A stretch of 38,543 nt of DNA. Source: a virus. Location of the stretch: the IMG/VR virus record IMGVR_UViG_3300030012_002985, positions 1 to 38,543 of that record; one strand, 5' to 3'. The notes beneath the pieces were generated by a model. It made no database searches. It was not told where the DNA came from and worked only from the letters and a program-made list of their open reading frames with translations. The translations under genes and the position numbers were made by a program. This document shows, piece by piece, positions 15,046 through 24,300 of this stretch. Position 1 is the first letter of the stretch. Each line of letters starts with the position of its first letter.

Positions 15046-15728
15046 TGGCAGATTTTCAAACTAGAATAGAGGATATTATTGGTAGCGTATCAAGTTTAGG
15101 TGCAGATGGTTCTTCTGATACTGAACAAGCTATTAATGATGCTTTAACTGATACAGCTTTAGAAATATTTAACTTACTACCAGATTCAATATTATTTCCT
15201 TTTTCAGTAAGGGAAAGTCCTGTAACTGCTAATCCAGTTATAAATGACATAGAAGGTTTAAGGATACTTGGAGCTGAAAGACAGAATGGTAATGATGCTC
15301 AAACAATAAATTATATATCCTGTGTTTATATAGACCCTACATTAGTTTCAAAAGTTCAACATCCAAATAGTATTTACTTTGCAACTCAAGAAGCTCCAGT
15401 TTGGACTATTTTTAACAGAGATTTATATATTTATCCAGAACCAGGTACAGGTGGCCCATATGACGATGCAAATGGAGCAGTAGCAATTACAGTTACAGCT
15501 CCAACAATAGAAGGAACAGATACTTCTATTTCTGTTTTCCCAAATGAATTAGAACATGTAGTTGTTCTTGGTGCTTGTGCTAGGTTAAAGCAAAGACAAA
15601 TATCTTTTTTTAATGAAGATGAAGATTCTGAAGTAGTTGCATTACATAGAGCGCAATATGCTGAGTTAGACCAAAAATATAAAGAAACTTTATCTCCTTT
15701 TGTTGCACAAAGAGATTCAGATGCCTAA
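15045..15728 (+). CDS. Adaptor (head completion) protein
   Basis: A 227-residue protein starting on the stop of the previous gene (TAATG). An N-terminal helical bundle (MADFQTRIEDIIGSVSS, EQAINDALTDTALEIFNLLP), a middle beta region (SVYFA-like SIYFATQEAPVWTIFNRDLYIYP) and a final helix (VALHRAQYAELDQKYKETL) form the pattern of ring adaptors that dock under the portal in SU10- and P22-like phages. Confidence 0.6.
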   Translation: MADFQTRIEDIIGSVSSLGADGSSDTEQAINDALTDTALEIFNLLPDSILFPFSVRESPVTANPVINDIEGLRILGAERQNGNDAQTINYISCVYIDPTLVSKVQHPNSIYFATQEAPVWTIFNRDLYIYPEPGTGGPYDDANGAVAITVTAPTIEGTDTSISVFPNELEHVVVLGACARLKQRQISFFNEDEDSEVVALHRAQYAELDQKYKETLSPFVAQRDSDA

Positions 15729-18700
15729 ACAAGTTATAGAACTAAACGTTAAAAAAGGTTTAAATACTGGTTTAGAAAAAAGAGACTTACAACTAGAAGA
15801 GGCTTCAAGACTTCAAGGTGTTTTAATTAATAAAGATTTTGGGGTAGTTGGGCCTGCTAAAGATTTAACTGCTCATACAGCAGGAACAGCAGATACTGGA
15901 CTTGTTGAGGGTCAATCGGCTACTAATCATGGTCATAATTTATTTGCTTTTTCGCATGATATGACCTCTTTTGCTCAAAAAGATATTCTACAAAATGGTA
16001 TAACTGGTCAAAACTCAGGCTCTTTATGGACAGTAAGCGGAGATGTTTCTAAAAATGATTCAGATTTTACTTATAGTCGTAGTGCTGGAAATGGTGGTTA
16101 TTTTGAACAATCTGCAAGTGATAGAGCTTATGCTGGCTTAGATAGCCATGCATATGTTTTAAAAATAAAAATTAGTGAGTTTAGGCACACATCGGGAACT
16201 GCTACTGTTTTACTTGTAGGTGGTTCTGGTTATTTTGCAAATGCTGATAAAACAATTTTTAGTACTGGTGTTGGCTCAGATAATGTAGGTGCAACCTATA
16301 TAGGAACTCATATAGTAAGATTTACATCTCACAGTTCTGCTTCTACTGGTGCATTTAAAGTATTAATTAATAATTTTCAAAACACAACAACTCTTGACCC
16401 AGAAATGGTTATAGATAGTGTAGAGTGTTATCCAATTCCTTCTAATACTGGAGATGATTATTTACTATTAAGGACAGGAAATGGTCAAGATGAGATAAGC
16501 TCTTATCACTACTCTAAGGATAAATGGTTTGGAGGCATATTAGCTCAAGATAATAATGGCCCTCAATATGTATTTTGGAAAGTTGATGGTAATGTTAGAA
16601 TTTCTGATGCTTCAAAATATGGAGACGAAGTAGACTATAAAAATTGGATAGGACATGTTAATCAAGTGCGTTTTAGTAATTTTGGAGTTGATGGATTTGA
16701 GTCTATTAATCCTACACCGTCTGGAGCTTGGGAAGCTTTTAAAACTTGGTATAACGTTGAACAGACTTCTACAGGTAGCGTTGCAGGAGCTACAAATGGA
16801 AATGGAGAATATATAAGAGTAAAAATAGTTACTGATAGTGGTGGAAATCCAACAGTTACTGTTCAAAGTGTTTCTGGAGCAGAAGTAAAATTTGGCGGAA
16901 CTGGTTATGAAGAAGGTGATTTTATAAGATTTACAGACCCTGGAAGTACTAGTGAAACTTGCGATGTTCAAGTAAGAAGTCTTCAAGAAGCAGGCCACGA
17001 AATGAATAGATGGATATGTACAGAAGCTCAATTAGTACCGCCTAGATATGAAAATGCTAGCACAGACCAGTTTGAGTTGCTTGACGCAGTAACTACTCCT
17101 AGTCTTTTACCAGATGGAAAAATACAAATTGGATTTCTAAACGATGATGCAAATACTGGAACTTGGAATACTACAGGAGCTGAAGGTACAGCAACAGCTG
17201 GTTCAAGTGGAACTACATTAGAAGATACAAGTGCTACTTTTACTGCTAGTATGGTTGGTAATCTAATTTCAAAAACTGGATATGAAGGTGTAATAATAGG
17301 ATTTACTGATTCAAATACAATAACTACATCGGGTACTCCAAATTGGACAAATTTAGATGATTATGGAATAAGAGAAGTTATTGATTTAGGTATGTCTTGG
17401 GTTTATGATGGTAATCAAGAAAGTTTAGTTACACATGTTCAATCAAATTATTCATTTACAGCTAAAGATACTTCTATAAAATGGACTAGTATAGCCTCAA
17501 ATGGCTATTGGGATTCAGATGATTTAGGTAGAATTACAGGAGCTAATATATATTGGAGAAAATCAAATGATGATTCACCAAATTGGTATCATTTATATGA
17601 GATACATTTAAATAAAGGTGGTCGAATTTCTAATGAATCAGATTTTATTAAATGGAGAGCTACAGGAAGTTTACAAGATAGTTCTTATGGTTATCGTATT
17701 TTTGGAAAAGATGGTGGTGATATATACATACGTAATCCACTTCAACTTGAGACATATGAGGCTAGAAATGGATTCATATCAGACCCAAATAATTTGTTAA
17801 ATATATCTAATGAAAATGAAACACCTTTCGGTTATTCTGCGGTTGTTGTTGCAAATAGAATTGCATATATAGCAAATGTAAAATATAAAAATGAATTTGG
17901 TCAAACTAGAAATTTTGGAGATGCTATATTTAAATCTATGCCAAATAAATTTGATACTTTTCCTTTAGATAGAAGATTAGAAGTAAGTATTCAAGATGGA
18001 GATGAGATTACTGCTTTAGCTACTTATGCAGATAGATTATTGCAATATAAAAAAAATAAAATGGAGCTTATTAATATATCTCAAGAAATTGAATTTTTAG
18101 AAGATACTTATAATTTTAAAGGTGTCTGTAAATCTTCAGCAGTATGCAAAACAGATTATGGAATTGCATGGGTAAATAAATATGGTTGTTATTTATATAA
18201 TGGAAAAGAAGTTTTAAATCTTGTTGATATTAAGGGTCTTAAAAAAATTAGTTCTGATGATTGGTTTGGTTCTAGTAATTATTCTGAGAATATGCAAATA
18301 GCATATCTTCCTTTAACAAGGGAAATATTAGTTCACAGAAGTAGTCTGGCAGAAGAAGATGAAGGAGGAGGGGATGTTTATGTTTTTAATTTAATCTATC
18401 AAAATTGGGTTAAGCATAATAATTTAATTACTCCTTATAGTGGTGACACTATTTATACAACAAATCTTATTACTGATAGAAATGGAGATTTAGTTTGGTC
18501 TATTGAAGATGGAGAAGTAAAAACATGGCAATATACTGAATATGGAAATAAGTTTATGCAAATGAATACTTCAGATATAGATTTTGGCGCTCCTTCAGTA
18601 AGAAAAAAAATATATAGAGTTAGAATATCTTACAATGGACAAGCTTCAAATATTAGTGTTAGATATTATATAAATGGAAGTCAAAGTGATTTGTATAATT

Positions 18701-18927
18701 TTGAAGGTGTTACTGATGGTAAACCAAATGGAGTAGAAACTACGACTCCTCTTGAAGATACTGGTGTTACTAATATTTGGAAACATGCAGAATTAAAACC
18801 TGCTACTTCTGATGCAAACAATGTTTATAGCTTTAGACTTGTTATTGGCGGAACCCCTTCAAGTACTACATATCCATTTAAAATAAATGATATTTCAATA
18901 GTGTATAGAGCAAAGACTATAAAATAA
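15721..18927 (+). CDS. Tail nozzle/hub protein candidate
   Basis: A 1068-residue beta-rich protein. I use ATG 15721, in GATGCCTAA overlapping the previous stop, rather than a TTG 21 bases upstream. The start (MPKQVIELNVKKGLNTGLEK) and the segments LLQYKKNKMELINISQ and GIAWVNKYGCYLYNGKEV recall the beta-propeller of podovirus tail hubs such as P22 gp10. Residues about 480-560 hold a Thr/Ser/Gly-rich beta insert. It would extend the DNA channel below the adaptor ring. Assignment rests on fold pattern and gene order. Confidence 0.55.
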   Translation: MPKQVIELNVKKGLNTGLEKRDLQLEEASRLQGVLINKDFGVVGPAKDLTAHTAGTADTGLVEGQSATNHGHNLFAFSHDMTSFAQKDILQNGITGQNSGSLWTVSGDVSKNDSDFTYSRSAGNGGYFEQSASDRAYAGLDSHAYVLKIKISEFRHTSGTATVLLVGGSGYFANADKTIFSTGVGSDNVGATYIGTHIVRFTSHSSASTGAFKVLINNFQNTTTLDPEMVIDSVECYPIPSNTGDDYLLLRTGNGQDEISSYHYSKDKWFGGILAQDNNGPQYVFWKVDGNVRISDASKYGDEVDYKNWIGHVNQVRFSNFGVDGFESINPTPSGAWEAFKTWYNVEQTSTGSVAGATNGNGEYIRVKIVTDSGGNPTVTVQSVSGAEVKFGGTGYEEGDFIRFTDPGSTSETCDVQVRSLQEAGHEMNRWICTEAQLVPPRYENASTDQFELLDAVTTPSLLPDGKIQIGFLNDDANTGTWNTTGAEGTATAGSSGTTLEDTSATFTASMVGNLISKTGYEGVIIGFTDSNTITTSGTPNWTNLDDYGIREVIDLGMSWVYDGNQESLVTHVQSNYSFTAKDTSIKWTSIASNGYWDSDDLGRITGANIYWRKSNDDSPNWYHLYEIHLNKGGRISNESDFIKWRATGSLQDSSYGYRIFGKDGGDIYIRNPLQLETYEARNGFISDPNNLLNISNENETPFGYSAVVVANRIAYIANVKYKNEFGQTRNFGDAIFKSMPNKFDTFPLDRRLEVSIQDGDEITALATYADRLLQYKKNKMELINISQEIEFLEDTYNFKGVCKSSAVCKTDYGIAWVNKYGCYLYNGKEVLNLVDIKGLKKISSDDWFGSSNYSENMQIAYLPLTREILVHRSSLAEEDEGGGDVYVFNLIYQNWVKHNNLITPYSGDTIYTTNLITDRNGDLVWSIEDGEVKTWQYTEYGNKFMQMNTSDIDFGAPSVRKKIYRVRISYNGQASNISVRYYINGSQSDLYNFEGVTDGKPNGVETTTPLEDTGVTNIWKHAELKPATSDANNVYSFRLVIGGTPSSTTYPFKINDISIVYRAKTIK

Positions 18928-19115
18928 TGAGTATGACTAGACAAGAAAGAATAGCCTTGCATAAAAAGCAAGAACGTTTGCAAATTAAAAAAGGCGTTCC
19001 TTCTATATCAGAAGTTATTGAAGGCGTTCCTGTAATAAGAGAAACATCTGAAGGTTTAGTTGAGTATTATCGTAGAGGCTCAGAATTATATAAAAAAATA
19101 TTAGATAAGGCATAA
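18927..19115 (+). CDS. Small basic protein, 62 residues
   Basis: Starts on the stop of the hub gene (TAATGA); a second Met two codons later is also possible. It is helical and charged, with EVIEGVPVIRETSEGLVEYYRRGSELY in its second half, a pattern I associate with small virion genes of marine podoviruses. Role unknown. Confidence 0.65.
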   Translation: MSMTRQERIALHKKQERLQIKKGVPSISEVIEGVPVIRETSEGLVEYYRRGSELYKKILDKA

Positions 19116-19117
19116 TT

Positions 19118-19918
19118 ATGGCAACAATAGATATATCGGCACTTGAAAATCTAGAAATGGATTCTGCTAGGAGCAGAGAAGAAACTGAGGCTTTAATACA
19201 ATTTTTAAGACAAAGACAAAAACGAGCTACACAAGAAGATGTTGCATTTGCTAAGAGTTTAAAAAGTGTTGGTCAAGCTGGTATAAAAGGATTAAAAACA
19301 AGAAGAGATTTTTTATTAGCTAGAAGAGGTGACCCTTCAATAACTTTAAAAGATTTTCTTTTAAGTCCAGAAAAAAGTGCAGTAGCTATGAAATCTGGAG
19401 TTGAAAGAATTGTTGCTGAAAAAGCTCCTTCAATATCACTTAAAGAAACACTTGGACTTGATAAAGAAAGAGGTTTTCAATTATTAAAACCAGAAGAAGA
19501 AATTTTACCAGGAGATGCAAGATTAAGTGCAGACACTAGGTCTATGAATATATTAGGTAAACTTGATGCTAACAAAGCAACTACAGAAGAAATAGCTGAA
19601 GCTGTCTCTCAAGCTAAAGAGAGGTTAGGAGATGTTAAAGAGACAGTTGAACTAGCTGGAGATATAAAAGATATTACTATAAGTGATAGTGCAGATGTTT
19701 TAACTGATGCTAGCACAGGAGCTAGCTCGCTTACTAGCTCAGCACTTACTAGTTTAGGTGTAGCAAAAGATATATCTAGTATATCACGTAAAGGACTTAC
19801 TCCTCAAAATTTATTATCAATACTTGGTACTGGAATTAGTTTTCTAAACCCAATAGCTGGATTAGTAACAAAAGGTGTTGGTACAATATTAGGAATGGCA
19901 AATAAAGTAAATAGGTAA
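19118..19918 (+). CDS. Internal virion protein candidate with hydrophobic C-terminus
   Basis: A 266-residue helical protein after AAGG. The first 180 residues are charged helices. The last 35 (LLSILGTGISFLNPIAGLV and on) are hydrophobic and Gly-rich, fit for membrane insertion, as in ejection proteins that form a channel during DNA delivery. It opens a run of four such genes before the fibre. Confidence 0.55.
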   Translation: MATIDISALENLEMDSARSREETEALIQFLRQRQKRATQEDVAFAKSLKSVGQAGIKGLKTRRDFLLARRGDPSITLKDFLLSPEKSAVAMKSGVERIVAEKAPSISLKETLGLDKERGFQLLKPEEEILPGDARLSADTRSMNILGKLDANKATTEEIAEAVSQAKERLGDVKETVELAGDIKDITISDSADVLTDASTGASSLTSSALTSLGVAKDISSISRKGLTPQNLLSILGTGISFLNPIAGLVTKGVGTILGMANKVNR

Positions 19919-19923
19919 TAATT

Positions 19924-20400
19924 ATGAAAATATTTGGGAAAAAAATACCAAAATGGCATCCACACTCAGGTAAGTTTGGAATTTTTGGAGAAACTCAGGG
20001 TACTAAATCTGCTAGAAAAGCTAAAAAAGAAATTGAAAAACAAACAGCTGTATTAGAACAAAGGATTCCAGAAATAGAAAAATCTTTTGCTACTTTGCAA
20101 GCAGTTCAATCTAGAAATCAAGAATTAAGAGGTCTTTCTGAGCTAGAAAATTTTTTAAATAAATCATATGATATAAGAAGAGAATCAGAAGTAGCTGAAG
20201 GTAGAACAGGATTTGCAACTATTGGAACAACAGAAGATAGAAGAATGCAAAGATTAATGAGACAAAGAGAAAGACAACAAGAAATGTCTAATATGCAGAA
20301 TCAGATGGCTAATTTAAAGTTAGCACAAGAAAAAGATAGAGAAGTAAGAAGTATTCAAGACTTAATATCTAGACTAGAGCTAGAAAAAACACAATATTAG
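19924..20400 (+). CDS. Coiled-coil internal virion protein candidate
   Basis: A 158-residue protein, almost entirely helical with heptads of Gln/Glu/Arg (EIEKQTAVLEQRIPEIEKS, MRQRERQQEMSNMQNQMA). No catalytic motif. Position between two putative ejection proteins suggests a structural partner. Confidence 0.55.
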   Translation: MKIFGKKIPKWHPHSGKFGIFGETQGTKSARKAKKEIEKQTAVLEQRIPEIEKSFATLQAVQSRNQELRGLSELENFLNKSYDIRRESEVAEGRTGFATIGTTEDRRMQRLMRQRERQQEMSNMQNQMANLKLAQEKDREVRSIQDLISRLELEKTQY

Positions 20401-20413
20401 TTGGAGAAATAGC

Positions 20414-21376
20414 ATGGCTTATAGAGACCCAGTTTTTAACGCAAATGTCTTAACTGACCTTTTAGGTAGTTATCTTGATTTAAAAAATAAAGAGCGTGAA
20501 AAATATTATGAAGCAGAGCAGAAAAAAGATAAAGATAAAACTGTAATTAGGCAAGGAGAAGATGGATTTTTGTATTATATAAACCCAAAAACTAAAACAA
20601 CACAAAGAGTTTTTGAAGGAAGTCAAATAAAACCTACAAAGCCAACTTTAAAAGATTTATATGATAAAGGAGATGGAAGCTCAATAATAGTAAAAGAACA
20701 AAATGGCAAACTTTATGATTTTAGTACAAATGAATTATTAACTGGAGAAGAGCTAGAAAATAAAACTTTTAAAGCTCCAACAAAGCCATCAACAGAAACT
20801 GTAGGTGATATAAAAACTGGAACTAATATATTAGATAATTCTGAAGTAAAATATTTTAAAAAAGGTAAAAGTTTTTATTTATTGTCTGAAAATCCAGATA
20901 CGGCAAAAGCAGATAAGCCTATGACCGCTAAAGATTGGTCTAATATACGCTTAAAAAAACCAGATGATTCTGAAAAAAAACAATTAGAAAAAGGAATGCT
21001 TTTTTATTTAAGAGGGCAACTAAAACCATTATATGCTAACTATGCTAAAAATTTTGGTGCTTCGAGTTGGCAAAAAGGTACTCCTAATTATTTAGATATG
21101 CTTGATAAAGAAAGACAAATTATTCAGTTTAAATTCCCAAAGACTAAAGTATATACTGATATTGAGACATTAAAAAAAGAAAATTCAGACTTAACTAAAG
21201 TTTATAAAACTGATGAAGATTTAAGAAAAGTATTAAATAATTTGTTTGAAAGAGGAATAGCAGGAGAAGGCCCACCGCCTTTTATTTTACACGAAAATGT
21301 TTTTGGAAGAGAAAGTGATATGTTAAATTTACTTCAATCAACTCAAAATTTTCTTCAAACAGATACTAAAGAGTAA
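20414..21376 (+). CDS. Hypothetical virion-region protein, 320 residues
   Basis: GGAGAA precedes ATG 20414. The protein is Lys-rich with repeated short strands (KTVIRQGEDGFLYYINPKTK, SIIVKEQNGKLYDFSTNE) followed by helices. I recognise no family. It ends on the start codon of the large ejection protein gene, so the two are translationally coupled. Confidence 0.55.
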   Translation: MAYRDPVFNANVLTDLLGSYLDLKNKEREKYYEAEQKKDKDKTVIRQGEDGFLYYINPKTKTTQRVFEGSQIKPTKPTLKDLYDKGDGSSIIVKEQNGKLYDFSTNELLTGEELENKTFKAPTKPSTETVGDIKTGTNILDNSEVKYFKKGKSFYLLSENPDTAKADKPMTAKDWSNIRLKKPDDSEKKQLEKGMLFYLRGQLKPLYANYAKNFGASSWQKGTPNYLDMLDKERQIIQFKFPKTKVYTDIETLKKENSDLTKVYKTDEDLRKVLNNLFERGIAGEGPPPFILHENVFGRESDMLNLLQSTQNFLQTDTKE

Positions 21377-24300
21377 TGCAAGACCAAGATTATACAAATT
21401 TAAGCATAGATGAATTTAATGCTTTATTTGCTAAGCCAGATGTAGACACTTCTAATGATTTATTAACTGAGCCAAATGAAGATATTTCTAGCAATTTATT
21501 ATCTGAGCCAAATATAGAAACTTCTGTAGAAGAAGAAAAAGAAGAAGAAACTAAAGACCTTACAAAATTAAGCATAGATGATTTTAATGCTTTACTACAA
21601 GGTTTTTCAGAAGAAGAAGTTCAGCAAGATACAGTACAACAAATTCAAGAAAATCCATTAGAGCAAGTTCAACAGGATACAATACCGCAACAACGACTTG
21701 ATTTTCCGTTAGAAGAAACTGTTGTTGAATCTACTCAAGCTCAAATAAGTCCTACTCATCCTATTTCTGATGACATATTAGATTTAGATAGTAGTATTGC
21801 TTTTGCAGACCCAGAAGAGTTGTTGCATTCTGAGATAGCAAAAACTGTAGAAGATTCTATGACTCCAGCTCAATCGCAAAAAGAGGCTGTTCCTTATAAA
21901 GATGCTATAGAAACAGTAAAAAAACAATTAGATGGTTTACGTGAGCAAGGAACTTTCCAAGTAGAAAGAAATCCTTTATGGAATGCATCTGGTCAAAATA
22001 CAGCTATAATGGCAGAGTTATTAATTAGTAACCCTATGAATATGGCATCAGCTAGACAGAATCTTGGTGTTTTTATACCAGAATATTATACTGAACCTCC
22101 ATTAAGTGAAACTGGATTTGCAGGTAGAGCTGGAAATTCTTTTATAGAAGGCATGACTATGGGTTATACTACTAATAGGCCAATGAGGCCCGCTAGAAGC
22201 AGAACTGAAGCTGTTGCTGATATTGTTGGTCAATTTGCGGGCGCTTATACTCCTTTTGCAACTCAATTAAAAGCTGGTCAAGCTATAGTAATGGGAACAA
22301 CTGCTCAAATAAAAAAAATAAAACCTGTCGCTAAATACATTGATGATATAGTATTAAAAAATAAAAAATTAGCAAGTTTTGGAGAAGGTGCGCTAGCAAA
22401 TACAATCGGTTTTAATATACATGGTCAACTTGGAGCAGGGCAAGCTGAAAAATCTGTAGAAAAGAAACTTAAAGAAATGGGAGAAAGTACTTTTCATGCT
22501 ACATTATTTAGTGGAGTAGGCTCTTTACAACAATTTGGAAAAATTTCTGCACTTACAGGTGCTGGTACTGTAACACTTCTTGGGTTTGCAATGGGGCCAT
22601 ATCTTACATTAGATGAGAATGCTACTGAGCAAGAGAAAACGAATGCATTTTCTCAAAGTGTTGCAAATGGTTTATTGTTAGGAACTATGCATTTAAAAGG
22701 TACTGCTAGCGAAAAAATAGATGGTTTAAAAGACTTTATAAAATCTACTATGCCAGAAACATCATTATCTGGTCAAAGAAAGATGATAATTAAATCTATT
22801 GATTCTGTTTTAAAAAATAAAGATATAGAAACAATAGGTAAAGATATACGACAAGGCATAATAGAAGCTAATAAAATGGCTAGGATAAAAGATGTAAGCT
22901 TTAAAGATGGACAACAACTTAAACTTGAATTAATAGATATTAAAAAAACTATTAATAATGAAATTGCAAAAGAAAATATTAAAAAATATAAAAAAGAAGT
23001 TGTTCCAAAAGAAGACCCAACTGAAGTTAAAGTAGAGTCTGAAGTAACGCCTAGAGTAATTAATTATAAAATATATACTAAACCTAGCGAACCTAGCAAA
23101 CCTAGCAAACCTACTAAACCTACTAAACCTAGTAAATCTAGTAAACCTAGATTTGGAAGAGATGAGTCTACTAGAAAGATAAAATCAATGCTAGAAGGCT
23201 TAGAAGAGCCTTCTGCTAGGTATAGATATGATAAATCAATATCGCAATTAATAGGAGATAAACAATCATATAGATATGATTCATTAGTTCAGCTTACAAA
23301 AGATTTAGGAATATATAATCCAAAAGCAAGAAAAAGAGAAGATATTGTAGATGCTCTTGTTGATTACTATAAAAAACCTGTTTTAGAATCAAAAAAACCT
23401 CCTAAAAAAATAGATGGTTTAAAAATATCTTACGACAATACTGGTAAGATGAAATTAGATATATTTAGTACAAAAGAGCTTAGACAAATAGCTGAAAAAA
23501 TTGGAATAAATACTAAAAAATTAAATAGACAAAAAATGCTAGATGCTATAATGAGAGCAGATAGTCAAGGAAAAGCTAATAAAGACCCTATACCTGCAAA
23601 AAAAGAATCAGAATTAAATGAAATAATGGAGAATGTTGCTTACTATGAAGCTGAAATACTTGGATTGTCTAAACAAGGAAAAGATTTTTCTAATTTAGAA
23701 GTTCAACAAAAAAAAGCATCTCTTAGAAAAGCAAAAGAAATAGAAAAAGAAATACGTTCTAAATATGACCCTAATAAATCAGAATCTGTTAATGTAGATA
23801 TTTTCCCAGGAATTAGTTTAGTAAGAGATATATTAAAAGCTAGAAAACAATCTAAAAATGCTAGAAGACCATTAACTGATGGTGAGCTAGAAGCAATAGA
23901 CTCTTTTATAAAAGGGAAAAATGTTACTCCAGAATCTATTGATTTAGCATTAAAAGCTTTAGCAGAAAAACCAATGAGTAAAACTATAAAAGACCAAGGT
24001 TTAAGCAATGTCGTAACTGAAGTTAGAAAAATTTTTAATCCGCTAGCAGATATGCCTAAGGCACAGCAAGACCAGTATTTAGATTTAAGAAATAAGTTTG
24101 CAGGACGAAATTATAAAATATCTCAAAAAATAGAAGAATGGGTATCTAATTTTAAAAATTATAGTGAAGAAGAATTAAGATTAAGCTATAGAGTTTTAAA
24201 TGGACAAGCTGATATTAAAGAAATAAAAAATCCAGACCTTGTAAAACAAACTAAATTAATAAGAAGATTGTTTGATACTTTTGGACAAGAGCTTGTAAAT

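Noticed and set aside
16612-17031. Minus-strand open frame of 139 codons
   Set aside because: Antisense to the tail hub gene, Ser/Phe/Cys-rich as shadows of AT-rich genes are, and without ribosome site or neighbours on that strand.
23083-23150. Repeat array that could suggest CRISPR
   Set aside because: Units are 9 bp without spacers and are in frame as a Pro-Ser-Lys linker of a large protein.
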